Assembly (NCBI GenBank): GCA_033819885.1
Contig: JAQYUZ010000062.1
Coordinates: forward strand, 1-64,000
Reading direction: 5' to 3'
From: Microbotryomycetes sp. JL201
Taxonomy: Eukaryota > Basidiomycota > Microbotryomycetes
DNA: 64,000 nucleotides
The notes beneath the pieces are model-generated. The model was not told the DNA's origin. It saw only the letters and a program-made list of their open reading frames with translations, and did no database searches. The position numbers were made by a program, and so were the translations under genes. Shown here piece after piece: positions 12,729 through 24,515 of this stretch (positions are counted from its first letter, which is position 1; the number at the start of each line of letters is the position of its first letter).

Positions 12729-13056
12729 CGCACCGACCAGAAGTCACTCTGGCTGGCTCGAGTGCTCAAAAGTCGCTTCGCCTCGTTCTTATGATCGCAC
12801 CCCTCTGGCTTTACATAGTTTCGCTATCCTTTCTTTTTAGAAGGTGTGCATAGCTTTCGGCCGCTTCAGCGGTACTCCTTCGCTTGTTCCTGCCGTCGCT
12901 TTCAATCATTTTGCAGTAACTCCACCTTGTTTCCCGTGTTTGTTTTTGCGACGACCGACCGTTATGCAATCCTGTACCTCGTGTTGCGCTCTGCTCTGGT
13001 TACTCTCTGCAGCATTCCTATTCGTGACAACAAGGCGAAAGCAAAGATTACTGACG
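12729..13056. other. Convergent intergenic region, no gene seen
   Basis: This is the 3' flank shared by the cold-shock gene and SEC1. It is rich in pyrimidine runs on the plus strand. The short open frames here show no resemblance to known proteins, and I see no structured RNA or clear polyadenylation element. Confidence 0.5.
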
Positions 13057-16000
13057 CTACCTGAAACCAAACAACTTTTTCTTCTTCTTTTTCATGTCCG
13101 CCTCAGCCGACGCTCCGCCACTGGTCGCGTTCGACACTTGCGAAGGGGTAGGAGAATGGTTCACCGCAGGAGGCGATCGAGCCGAGCCTTCTGTCCTCGA
13201 CCTCGATATGACGTCCCCAGCGTACGGTTGGTTCGAGGTTGCTATCCTACCGTTGCTCGCCGCTGAAGGTGGTGCAGAGGGAGCATGCTGCAAGGGCTGA
13301 AAAGGTTGCGTCGAGTATCGTCTGTCCATCGACACCTGTTTCGGCTCCGGAACGACCTGTGACGGCGCCTCATTTTTTTGAGATCGCCCGTGCGTAGATG
13401 GTGGCATAGCTCCACCTCCACGGTCCAAGTCGGAAAGACACTTTACAAATCGCTCTGGTGTCCACACGTCAGTCGAACCTGAATGGACGCAGATCGTCAG
13501 AAAACGTTCCGCCAGACCGTGCTGTGATCGACTCACCAATGAAAACGTCCTTGTTGTTCATTTCGCACACTTTGTAGCTGAGTCACGGAATCGGGCCAGT
13601 CAGATGTGCGAAAACTTTTACAAGGACAAAGGCTCACCAAGAACGGATCTCAGAGTACGTCATACCGCCCGCCACGAAAACGAGCATGCGCTGCTTCGGC
13701 TCGTTGACGACTTTGCGCGCTCTGTTTGTGCTCGTCCACTGCGGCCGTGCGCTCCTGAGCGATCCGCCAGAGGTTGCAAGGGCCGCTGACGACGAACCAG
13801 ATCCGCGCAACAGCGAGGACGCGGCCGAGGGCTTGACTGCCTCGACGGGGGCGTCACGGACAAACGGAAACAAAGATTGATCGAGCGTTCCTCGAATGTG
13901 ATCCTGTTGCCCTGTAGTCAGGAACAGACCTCACAAAAGGCACTATAGTGGACTCGCCTCGAGCATGAATCGCAGAGCAGGCTGAAATCGCGAAATGTCG
14001 TATGCGTCTTCGTCCTCCCGCTGCTTAAATATCGGTTTGCGCTTTTTTCCAGTGTCCTGCAGCGACAGAATTAATCAGCTCTGAAATTGGTTTTTCAGCA
14101 AGTTGCAAACCTTTGTGACGCTGACGCCGAGATATCTCATATTGTCAATGGCGTCCATCTCGTGCAGAGCTAGACGAGCATGTTGGTACAGTCGCTTCTT
14201 GTCTCCGTCCGGAACACCGTCTCGATACATGATATAAGTCGCAATGATGCGGAGCTTGTCGACAGAACTGCAAAGCAGGGTATCAGCTTGCTGCATCGCC
14301 CAAAATGCAATATCATCCCTCTTGCCTAACGGAACGATCGTCCAGCAGCGGGACCATTTCCTCGACCAATGTCTTTGGAGTCTTGCCTTCTGGCGTCAGA
14401 CCGGTAGCGCAACACTGACGAAGCATGACAGATGAAATATGAGAGCGAGTGAGTAATGCAGTCACGTTCTGCACTCACTTGTTCTACAGACGCCACGAGC
14501 GGCAGCTTTTTACGCTCAAAGATGGCCATACACTTTTCAGCCATTGTCAAGTGGAGGGACAGCTGTGTAAAAACTGGGTGAGTGCCACAATTGCGGTGCG
14601 GACGCAGTTTCAGCCAAATCTCTTACCTTTTCCTTTGCTTCCCGCAGCTGCGGAAGGCTGGCAAGCATGTCCTTCATGTCGTTCAGACTCGTACCTCTGC
14701 GAAGCCAAGTCAGTATGCAGGGCCCGTTCGCAGTCCGCACAACTGACCCAGAGGCTCCGAACTTGGTTCCGTGATCTCCAGCATACGCTTTGAAGTCGGC
14801 AATCAGTTTGTCCAGCGCGTCCTTCATGTGCATGTGTCGAACTTCGGTCCAAACTTTGTCCTCCTCGCTCAAAACAGCCTCTTTCTCCTCGTCGGCGCCT
14901 TGCGAGTTGATGAAAGAGTACCTAGACACGCGAGAAGCGCGATCCGTTAGAACGCTAGGTCTGAGTTGCGAACGATATAGGCTCGCCTATAAGTCTTGCC
15001 ATTGTCAATGTCGAGCAAGTCGTTGCACATGGCCTGGTACGTGAATTCGTGCATAAGCGGTGCGTACAAATCCATCGACCGGTCCGTGATGAACAAGACG
15101 CCTCTCGGCCGTGGCGGGTCGCTCGCAGGCTGCGGAGCACCTTCCGTCAGTTTGCAAATTTGCACTGTCACCTTGCTCGAAAGACTTCACCGGGAAATCA
15201 GAGTTGTCGCGTGCGTAAGCGTCAATCTCGCGTTGGACGCGGTCTGCTAACCGCTTTCCGATGTGCTCCCCGATAGCAGCACCCGGACCAAGAGGCGGAT
15301 GGAAAGAGGTAGGAGGGTTATAGTATCGGATATGCGGGTACTCTCCTAGAGTAGCGAGAGCGTTCACAAGCTGTCGGGAGCGGGACAAGTCAACAAGGAC
15401 CGCGCGTCTGGGCTCGTGCTGGACGAACCGCTCTGCTCATCCATGCAATGTCGTCCTCCCACTTTGCCAAGCTCTGACGGGCGTCTCGTCCGGGCGGTCC
15501 GTACATGTTGAAGAAAGACGAGGGCATGTCGAGCGAGAATGCCCGTGACTCGATGGCTAGATCGGCAATCGGGGCGTTAGTCTGATGTATCCGCTGGCGA
15601 TGGGACAAAGAATTAACCGTGAAAGTTGGTGTAAAGCTCTTTTAGCGCCAAAAGATACTGGTCCGGCAGGGTCGAAGTGAGACGTTCAACCAATCTATCG
15701 TCGATGCCTTTTCATTTTTGGGTCATTGCATTGACAAGTTAGTCACCGCATTGCAGGTGTTTGCAAGAAGCCACGATACTTACCGTCCACGAAATGCAGG
15801 AAAGCCGAAGCATAGCGTGGTCCTGCCTGAGTGGTAGCGTTGGCCGGTGGCGTCGGGTCCTTCTTTTTGTGTGACAGGCGCGACAAGCTCGAGGCAGTGG
15901 AGGGCTGCGCGGGACTCGTCGAGTTGTCTCCCGCAAAGTCCTTCAAGACGAGCTCGACGTTGTGTGAGGTTGGCATGAGCAGGTAGATGGCCGCCAGGCG

Positions 16001-16432
16001 TGGCTGAGCGTGCCGCGCGCTCGTGATCAAGTCGACCTCTGAGAGCACGAGCAGGACAAAGCAGCACAGTCAGCCGCTGCATGTTTATTCGAGGCGAGCC
16101 AGCAGTGGCAACCGCTTCGTGCGTGCTCGTGTAGGGCAAGCGCAGCCGCGAGACGTCATCGCAGTGCTCGCCTGTCGGCCCCTGCGCCGTTGCTGATGCG
16201 ACTCACGCTGAACGCCCTGGTCAAGGATATCGTAGGTGGTGAGAACACTGTTGAGCATTCGCTGCGTGTACTGGTCTACGACGAGCACCTTCCATCGCGC
16301 CGGGCATCCGCGAAGCGCATCGAGATAGCCTGACCGTCCGTGACGACGTGTAAGCACGCGTGTCAGCCTCTTGATGAACAACTCAGCTCGCCGGGCACCG
16401 CACTCACGCTCGCGCAACAGCTCGATCAGCAT
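13057..16432 (-). CDS. SEC1: Sec1/Munc18 (SM) family exocytic protein
   Basis: Sec1 binds the exocytic SNARE complex at the plasma membrane and promotes fusion of secretory vesicles. N-terminal motifs are YLDALRG, RWKVLVVDQYTQRMLNSVL and TYDILDQGV. The middle holds GVLFITDRSMDLYAPL and HEFTYQAMCNDLLDI; then DKLRIIATYIMYRDGVP, DHIRGTLDQSLFPFV and the C-terminal RMLVFVAGGMTYSEIRS. A Ser/Pro-rich tail ends in a lysine run. About ten introns split the gene. Two of them (13904-13957 with donor GCGAGT, and 14268-14325 with donor GCAAGA) have GC donors, because only these keep the frame into DHIRGTLDQ and SSVDKLRII. An in-frame ATG at 16468 is an alternative start. Sec15, another exocytosis factor, lies 4.3 kb away. 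Confidence 0.9.
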
Positions 16433-16686
16433 GGCGCACACGCCGAATGCCGAGTCGGACAAAGTCACTTCTCCTCATTGGACGCACGCGGGAACTTTGA
16501 ATTGAAACAACACACACAATTGAGAAAAGGTATCGGCCACAGAACACGCTTCCTCGAACATCAAAATTCCCCGTCCACACTTTCCAAAATCAAAATCAAA
16601 CACCGGCCAGAGCTCGACTTTCTGCCCAATCCGAAACATTTGCCAAGCAGCGCGTCATCTTAGAGTCAATTGACACTAGATAAAAG

Positions 16687-19600
16687 TCAATCGCTGACGC
16701 GCTGTAGCGAGAAGCACTTGTCGCCATCGGCCACGATAACTGCGGGGTTGCTTTCGTCAGCGACCATTTTTCCGGCTTGCAACATTGAGCGAGCTTACTC
16801 TGGTTGCGAGTACCCTGGCCACGGAAGCCGTACATACTCGGCACACCTCCCGTGCCCGCCAAGCCGCCATAGTACGCAGCAGACGACGCGGCAGGCGGTG
16901 TATCTGCAAACAAGCAACGGATATTGTTGCCAGGGATGACTTGCATGAGCGCGCCCGTCTCGACGTGTCGCACTTCGATGAAGGTCGGCTCAAAAGCAAG
17001 GACGTAAGGGTAGTGCATCGCTGCGGGACCTCTCGCTGTCAGTCCTGCAGGCGCCGACTACTGAAACAAACTGTGCGCTCAAAACTCACCAAAATTGGTC
17101 GGAAAGCCTTCCCATTGAATGAGCCAATTCTGTCGCGCTCGCCAACCGTTCTTGTTGACGTAGAATGCAAACTCTGAAAGAATAAAGCGGTTCAGCTAAG
17201 GAGGAACAACTTTCTCAAGACCGACAGAAAGCTGACCATCGTAGCAGAGCAGGAATTCTCCATCGATGCGGTAAATCGCAATCGGTCGCGTACTTTCGCG
17301 ACGCTGAACGAAATCGAGCGACGAGTCGGCCGGATCCAGCAGCCCTTGCGTATCGAGCGTCTCAAGGTCGACGATCTCGAAGCCTTTGCTGCATCCGACG
17401 CACAATTTGGACTTGAGAAAGTGTACTGAACTAGACTCTGTCGGAATGTAGAATTCCTGGCCAGATCCAAGCTCGCGTAAGTGAGCGGCCCCCTCAAGAA
17501 AAAGAGGCAGCGTCGAACTCACCTTGAAGACGCGCAACGACTCGTTGCTGCCCTGCAAGAATTTTCTGATCGTCGGTTGCTTCTTGCCTCTGACTTGGTC
17601 GACTGGCTCGAGCGTCTTGATCGTGCTCGACACTGAGCCAGATTTGACGACACAAACCAGAGTCCGCCCGAGACATTGTCCCGCTTTGAAGAAAGTGGCA
17701 TGTGATGAAATCTTGCGTGCCCGCTTGGCAGCACCAATGGCGTCTCCGGGGTCGAGATGCTCGACGAAAAATGTTTGCACAGCCTTGTCTGCAGATCAAG
17801 TCAGCTTCAAGCGCAGCGAGCAAGTCGGGATTGATGATTAACTAACCGGCCAGAACAATTAATATGCCATGCTCCTCGAGCACGTCAAGCTGCGTCACGG
17901 CTGGAACGGAAATGACTTTGACCGGCACCTTGGTCTTCTCGCGAAGATCCGCGAGGTATACTCCATTGTCTGTGCCGTACACCATGCGATTGCCGTTGTC
18001 TGCAAAGCACCAAGTTAGTTCTTCTAGGCGAGATGTCACGTGCGATTGATAGACACTTGCCGAACGGCGCAGCGCAAGTCACTCGATTGGTTCCGACAAA
18101 GTAGCCCGCACTTAACGGCAACGTCTCAAACACCAAACTACGTTCTCTGAGCTCGTTCTGTCGATGTTCAATCTTTTCAAGCCACTTTTTCCGGCTCGAC
18201 CACGACGCTGCCCAGAGCGTGATCTGATAGCCGCGACGACCAAGGTGAATGAAAGTCAAGGCAAAGCCCTGCTTGCTGTTTTTGTCGACGCCTGGCGGGG
18301 GGTTGGCTGCATGTTTGATGATTGCGCCGCGAGCTGCCAGCGACTTGGGTCGCATCGCCCCAGCCCGAGCCTGAGCTGGATCATCGATCGGCGCTACAAC
18401 GAGAAGCTCAAGAGGTATAGGCTGCAAACGGCAGAGTAAAACAAAAAAACAAAAGTCAGCACGCAGGACACGAGGTCTGGTTGGTAAGGAATGTCGGATC
18501 ACCTTGCGATAGACTTTGTACTGCTCGTTCTTGCTTTTCTGCTTGACCATGAGAATCGCATGGTCAAACAAAAAGACTTGAAGCTCGGCGCTCTCGCTCT
18601 GCGTTCCACCTCGTTTCTTGAGAGGTCCTTTGAAGATCATTTCGCGATCCTCATCTCGCAGTCGCAAGTCCTGACAAGTATCGCGCAGTGTTAGAGGCCA
18701 GCATCAGTTTCAGACCACCGTTCACGCACAACAGCCTCTCCGTTTTTGAACACAAGCTGTTGGTCAAGCTGAGCAAGGTTGAACCTGTTTTCGCTCTTGC
18801 CAGATTCGACGTTGACCTTGTTGAGGAATTCTCGGATCAAAGTGATAACTTTGGGGATGATGAGTTTGTCCGGATTGTCGTCGGGCGTGTGTTTCAGACA
18901 TGCTTCCAGGAGAAGGGGGTACCGAGCCAGACGCGTTGTTGGTTTAGTCAAGTAACCATTGAGTTCCAGCTTGCGCGACTCTGGTAACCTCTCCGTTTCC
19001 TGCACAGCAAGGATTGGTCCATTCATGTGCCTGCCCAAATTGAGACCGCGCAAGGCTTACCTCGACAAACTTTGCAAACGCCGGGTTCGACCCCTTTTCT
19101 TTCTCAAACTCATACTTTCCGTACAACTGATGCGCTCCGTACTTGACAAACGGTGCAAAGTGTGGCACAATGTCCAGGAATATGTCACCTATTTTGTCCA
19201 CGACGTGCGCGGATTTCTGTCGCTTGTTGAGCAGTTCGGCCAGTCGAATATTGACAGAGTGAATCTCGAGGATGTTCCAAAACACTTGCGTGACAAAATC
19301 TTCACGCCTGTTCTCGGGTATGATGTTTTGCGTCCGCAAAGGCTTGATCCAGCACTGAGCAAAGGCACGTCAGCTTCGCGTAGCCCAGCAGTGATGCAAG
19401 AAGGAACAGCTCACATCGCGTATGTATTCGAGATCCCGGACAAAATCGCGCTCTGTGTAGAAAACTTCGTTCAGAGCTTCTTGTCGCTTCTTTTCTTTGT
19501 CTGTTGTCGCATCGACCACTTCTTTCGGCACCGAGTGAATCCACAGCGAGCCCGGTTCCTGCGAGCGCCAGAATACGAAGGTCAGCGGTAGCTCATCAAC

Positions 19601-21631
19601 TCATGCCAGTATATAACGAATGCGACTTGCTCTCAAATCACCGAGAGATTCGGTAGACACGCTTCGTTGCAATCCCGGCTTAGGTTTGAGGTTGAGCCGA
19701 GCCTGCTGTTCCAGTCTCCGGGGACAGGCAATACTGTAGCACAGTCTGTCACGACTGCACGTCGGCGAGTAGCAATCGGTCAACAACGTGAATACGCCGG
19801 AAGGGAACGAGTCTTCGGACGAGACAACTGTGTCCGTAAGCGAGTTGCGTCGCCGGACGTCGACCTGTCCGGCAGGTCCTTCTACAGGTGCGACACTGTC
19901 GTCCGGAGACATGAACGAGCCCGTCAGACGTTCGCGGAACTGATACAACTCGTACGGCGAATCTCGCAATCGATGGTCATATGTGACGTCGTGGAAGAAT
20001 TTTTGAGCATCAAGTGCACGTCCGAGCAGGAGGGCCAGGTTGCGGTCGGATGTTTTGATGATGTAGGCGATTTTGTCGACAGCGTCACGGCCATCAAAGC
20101 AGTTTGGGTACACGAGACCGTCTTTGACTCGTTCGCTGACGGCGACACGTCCGCGAAACGCTTCTGCTACTCGAGAGAGCAGAGCCGGGTAAACTACCGG
20201 GGCGCGACGGGACAGTGGCGGGCCATATGCCGACGGTGTGATTGCATCTGAACGGCTGTGCATCGAGTCAATGCTCCTCATGTCGGGCCGTTCTGCTGCC
20301 GAGAATGAAGAAGCCCGATCCTGCGGGTACGCGCTTGTTTTCGGTTGCGTTGGCAGCACGCGCACAGACTCGGACGAGCGGCGGGGATTGAGCGAAGCAA
20401 AGGACGGTGCCGGGCTTCCCGCGCCTGATGCTACAAAGCTCGCCTGCGACGGGTAAATCTGTGCAAGTGGCCGAGGCTCGAACCCGCCAACTCTGTGCAG
20501 CGACAACCTGTCACTGTCTGCCGAACTGCGCCTGGATTCGAAGCTCTGGTGCATGTACGACGGCTGCTCTACGTATTGAACTAGGACAAAGAAAAGGCAT
20601 TGAGCGGAGTGTAAATGCTTGAACATGTCAGACTTACGCGTTGCAGTGGCGTCAAAGTTGGCCGCGCCGTTGCGGTAGTTGGCCGAATCGTCGTACGGTC
20701 CTGGATCGAATAGCGACCCTGGCGACCCTCCCCTTGACACGGGTCTGTTGATTGTTGGTGTCGTCGGAGATGTGTGGTGACCAAAGCCTGCTGCGCCTGC
20801 GCCGCTGCCCCCGCCGCCACCGAGCGACGATGAGGAATCTTGCCATTTGTCGTAAGGGCCGGCGCGGCCGTCAAACCCGAAAAAGTCGTCTTCGATGCTG
20901 CTGCTGTTGTTGTTGGAGAACCGACGGATGTCACTGTGCAGAGGCTGCTGCTGCTGAGCGAATTCAGACAAGTGCGTGCCGTGAACCGAGTGCGACAAAG
21001 ACGTGATCGACGAGATGGATGGTCTCGAGGACGAGGTTGATGAGTATGGGGCAGAAGACGTCGAGGATGCAAAGCTCGAGCGTGGTGAGGCAAATTGATG
21101 CCAGTGTGGCTGCTGCGCTGGAGCAAAGTGGGCCTGCGAGGGCTGGCCGTGCGCGCCAGTCGAAGCAGTATCTGCGATGCTGACCGTGTCATCCAAGGCA
21201 ACAGACTGTGGCCTGTCGTACATGCTTGCCCTGCTCGGCGGCATGGCGGCGGTAGCGGCGGGGTCTGAAGGTTGAGTCGGCCATGGCGCGTGCGACGCGT
21301 GAGCGTGTTGCGCTGCCTGTGACAGTGGCTGCTGCTGCTGCTGATGGTGGTGGTGGGGGTGTTGGTGAAAGTATGAATGATCGTAATGGAGAGGCGGAGG
21401 TGCAGCAGAGTACGGGCCTGGGTGTTGCGATGGTTGAGACCTCGGTTGGTATGACGACGATGCGACGTTTGACGGCGCGGACGCGTACTGTCCGCCGGCA
21501 GAGTATGCCGACACGGATTGATTGTGACCAAGTGTGTGCGAGCCGTGCGCGTTCGCAGGTGCCGGGCGCCTAAAGATGTTGTCAAAGGCCTCGGTGCGCG
21601 ACGAGCGGCCGCCGTGCAGCGGGTACGCCAT
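16687..21631 (-). CDS. ROM2: Rom2-like Rho1 GEF (DEP-DH-PH-CNH)
   Basis: A guanine-nucleotide exchange factor for Rho1, acting in cell-wall integrity and polarised growth. The N-terminal third (21631 to about 20300) is low-complexity, with His and Gln runs and serine-rich stretches. A DEP-like segment follows near 20150-19900 (YPNCFDGRDAVDKIAYIIKT, LGRALDAQKFFHDVTYDHRL). The RhoGEF domain lies at about 19600-18700 (FVTQVFWNILEIHSVN, YPLLLEACLKHTPDDNPDK), the PH domain around 18670-18150, and the CNH domain from about 18000 to the end (PYVLAFEPTFIEVRHVETG, NIRCLF, NPAVIVADGDKCFSLQR). The stop is TGA at 16687. The last intron is ambiguous: a GTATGT donor giving 66 nt, or a GTAAGC donor giving 23 nt, with the same phase and acceptor. 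Start MAYPLHGGRSS is the first ATG of the long first exon. Confidence 0.87.
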
Positions 21632-21892
21632 CGGCCTCGCTGCCGTGCCCTGGTGCGCGCGCTGCCGGTGCTAGAGCACGATCCGAGAGTCGGGGGGAGG
21701 GGCGCGCGCGCGCGCGCGTGTGGACGGCTGAGTGACGGGGGTCGACGATCGTCGTCCGAGCGCCTGTGCAGTGGGGCGCAGCAGCAGCCGCCGCCGCCGC
21801 CGCCGCCGCCGCAAGCCGAGTCTCTGAACGGAGCTCTGTTGGCGCCCATCCTTCAAATCCCGCTCCCGCTCCCGCTCCGACCTCGCCTCAGC
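21632..21892. promoter_or_regulatory. Divergent ROM2/acyl-CoA dehydrogenase region with simple repeats
   Basis: The region between the two start codons holds an alternating GC run (about 21702-21718) and a CCG-type trinucleotide run (about 21784-21812). Both are simple-sequence repeats in non-coding DNA. Promoter elements for both genes should be here, but no consensus box is evident. Confidence 0.5.
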
Positions 21893-23785
21893 ATGTCAAC
21901 CCTGTCAAAGAGTGTCGCGCGCCACGTGCACGTTGCTGCAGCAAGTGTGCGCCCGTCGAGCGCCGCGCCGGGCATCGCGCGCGCCGGACGCCGGCGCCAC
22001 TTTGCGACAGAAGCCGCCACCGGCTCGCTCGCCGGTCTGACGGACGAGCAGCAGGCCATCCAAGACTTGGCGCGCCAGTTCAGCCGCGAAGAGGTGGTCC
22101 CGCGCGCGGCAGAGTATGACCGTTCGATGGCGGCAAGTCGTTTGCTCGTTCGACGTCCATGCACACACGCACGAGCTTGACACTGACACGGTCTCGATTG
22201 TGCTCTTGCTCATTTCAACAGTTCCCCTGGGACATTATCAAAAAGGGTCACGAGGCTGGTCTGATGAATCTGCACGTGCCCGAAGACGTGAGTCTCGCAT
22301 GAAATCGGCGGACGTGCATGGCTTCGCCGAGCCCTGCGACTAGCCTCATACAACCTCCGTGCACGGTCACACCCAGCTCCTACTCAGCTTGACGAATTCA
22401 AGTCATACATTGATCGCTGACTGAATCAACCTCGCAGTGCGGTGGACCAGGCCTTGGAGTGTTCACTTCGGCGCTCGTCAGCGAAGAACTCGGCTACGGC
22501 TGCACAGGCGTGTCAACAGGCACGTCAGCCTTCCGCTTCCTTCGAGCGAAACCCCGGAACACTCGACTTACAGACTCGTCCTTTTTCGTTCTCAACCAAC
22601 AGTGTTTGAGGCCAATGGACTGGCCAGCGCACCCGTCATCGTTGCAGGCTCAGACGAGCAAAAGAGAGAGTACCTTGGGCGCTTGACGGCAGAGCCATTG
22701 ATAGCAAGCTACTGTGAGCCCGCAAGCGGACCTTCTGCGCCTTCGCCTTTGGGCTGATGTCGTCTGCGATCCTTCGCCACCAAGGTGTCACTGAACCCTC
22801 GGCCGGCAGCGACGTCGCCAACATCGCAACCAGGGCTGTCAAAGACGGAGACAAGTACATTCTGAACGGGTCAAAATGCTGGATCACTGGAGCGGGCCAC
22901 GCAAACTGGTTCTTTGTTTTGGCCGTCACCGACGCGTCCGCAAAGGCAAACAAGCGTCTGTCGGGTTTCATTGTCGACGCAAACACCCCCGGCATCACTA
23001 TCGACTCGAAGTTGATCAACATGGGTCAACGCTGCTCCGATACGCGACTGCTCACATTTGACAACGTTGCCGTACCAGTCAAGAACTTGCTCGGCAAGGA
23101 GGGTGACGGGTTCAAGATCGCCATGAAAGCTTTTGATATCACAAGGCCACTTGTTGCCTCGGCAGCTGTCGGTCTAGCACAGCGCGCGCTCAGTGAAGCC
23201 GCGTGGTACGCGCAAGAGCGTGAGTGGCCCATGCAAAAATACTCTGACGCTTCCTCGTTGATCTCATGCATCTTGTTCTTGACGTGCAGGCAAGACGTTT
23301 GGAAAGCCCATCATCCAACATCAGGCGATTGGAACCATGTTGGCGCAAATGGCAGTCGGTGTCGAGTCGTCGCGAGCATTGGTTTGGAAAGCTGGTCTTG
23401 CAAAGGACGGCGGTGACCCACGCAACACTTATTATGCCAGTCTCGCAAAAGCACTTGCGTCCGAGACTGCCGTCTCTAACGCTAACAAGGCAGTTCAAAG
23501 TCAGTCTTCGATCAGCACTTGTTCAGCAAGCCTAACTCGACTCACTGACATGTTTCGGACGTGGTTACAGTCTTTGGTGGATCCGGCTTCAACACTGAAT
23601 ACCCTGTCGAGAAGCTTTACCGCGATGCCAAAATCTTTGAGCTGTACGAGGGCACGACGCAGGTAGGCATCGTCTCGCGGTTCGTCCAGAGGTGTCAGTC
23701 TCGCTGATTTTGCGCTGCCCTTTCTCTATGCCAGATCCAACACATCATCATCTCGCGTCAAGTTGAAAAGGATCATGCAATCTAG
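21893..23785 (+). CDS. Mitochondrial medium-chain-type acyl-CoA dehydrogenase
   Basis: An FAD flavoprotein for the first step of mitochondrial beta-oxidation. A Ser/Ala/Arg-rich targeting peptide precedes [20 protein letters not shown]. Family motifs follow: [94 protein letters not shown], and [20 protein letters not shown] then YEGTTQ, which includes the usual catalytic glutamate. The order and spacing match human ACADM. Seven or so introns occur; 22133-22221 (GCAAGT) and 22520-22602 (GCACGT) need GC donors, since every nearby GT breaks the frame of FPWDIIKKG or VFEANGL. The stop TAG is at 23783. Confidence 0.92.
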
Positions 23786-24171
23786 AAGGGACAAGGCGGT
23801 CTGTTTGTACCTTCGCATTACTTTCGTTTTCTTGCAAGCCAGGGTATGGCTGACTATAGCCAGCATGGCATCGGCTTTCGGGGAGAGAGAGAAGAAGGAG
23901 AAGAAGTGAAACAGAGAGAGAGACGTAGACATGTAGAATAGAGTACAACAATTGCCTGCGATGGCCCGACAGTGACACTTAAAACGGGTTACGCGCTCGC
24001 GTCTATTTCATCTTTGCCTCTGTGAACAGAGCGTGGCGGCCAGCTGTGAAAGCGTGAAGAGCACGTTCATGTCAGCATGCACCGGACGATCAGTGCCATC
24101 TGCATGGTTGGCCGGCGAGCGAGCTTGCAGAGGACAAGTGACGACCGACTGCTCGCTCCTGTGCCAGCAGT
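23786..24171. other. Convergent 3' flank, no gene seen
   Basis: Between the acyl-CoA dehydrogenase stop and the bL33m stop there is a purine-rich patch near 23880-23925 (GAGAGAG and GAAGAAG repeats). I find no supported coding exon and no tRNA-like fold. Confidence 0.5.
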
Positions 24172-24398
24172 CTATATCAACGCACCCTTGTAGTCAAATT
24201 TGATGAAAGCCAACTTTTTGTCTGCTGTCCGTGGACGCTTGCACACGTAAGATACCCCCGTTCCGAGCCTGTGTATGCGGCGCACGACGTTACACACCGA
24301 CTCGTCAGCTCTCGGACGGTGATGAACGTGACCGATAGATCTCCTACTCACGTCGACAAGAGTCGCACCATGAGCAGGCGGCTCTTTGCTTTGGCCAT
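24172..24398 (-). CDS. Mitochondrial ribosomal protein bL33m (two exons, 47 aa)
   Basis: A very small gene reconstructed from two exons on the minus strand. Exon 1 (24352-24398) encodes MAKAKSRLLMVRLLST. A GTGAGT...CACAG intron (24269-24351) follows. Exon 2 (24172-24268) encodes LGTGVSYVCKRPRTADKKLA and then FIKFDYKGALI. The MAK-K-R..VRLLS start, the aromatic residue after TG, and the RPRT..KLA..K.DY pattern are the bL33 signature of the large mitochondrial ribosomal subunit (yeast Mrpl39). Length and exon phase agree with the family. It sits in what otherwise looks like a 730-bp gap between the acyl-CoA dehydrogenase and GPATCH1 genes, and each exon is too short to be found by length. The family call is confident; expression is untested. 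Confidence 0.82.
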
Positions 24399-24515
24399 TG
24401 CAGCGGCGGCGCGGGCGTACAAGAGAATCGCCCGGGAAAAATGCAGGTTGACGACGAGGGAACCCCGCATATCAAAAATTCAGGACAAAGCTCTCTGAGC
24501 AAAGGTGCAACAATG

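Noticed and set aside
5477-21631. A dedicated secretion gene cluster (Sec15, Snx4, Sec1, Rom2-like)
   Set aside because: The genes are housekeeping, lie on both strands and are mixed with a cold-shock gene. Nothing in the sequence shows joint control, so chance neighbourhood is the simpler reading.
21701-21812. GC and CCG runs as part of a coding repeat
   Set aside because: They lie between two divergent start codons. The frames across them have no family match, so they are treated as simple repeats in promoter DNA.
20581-21849. 422-codon minus-strand frame inside the Rho GEF gene
   Set aside because: It is a shifted frame of the low-complexity N-terminus. Its Arg/Thr/His-rich composition is a by-product of the Ser/Gln/His codons, and the adjacent frame carries the real protein.
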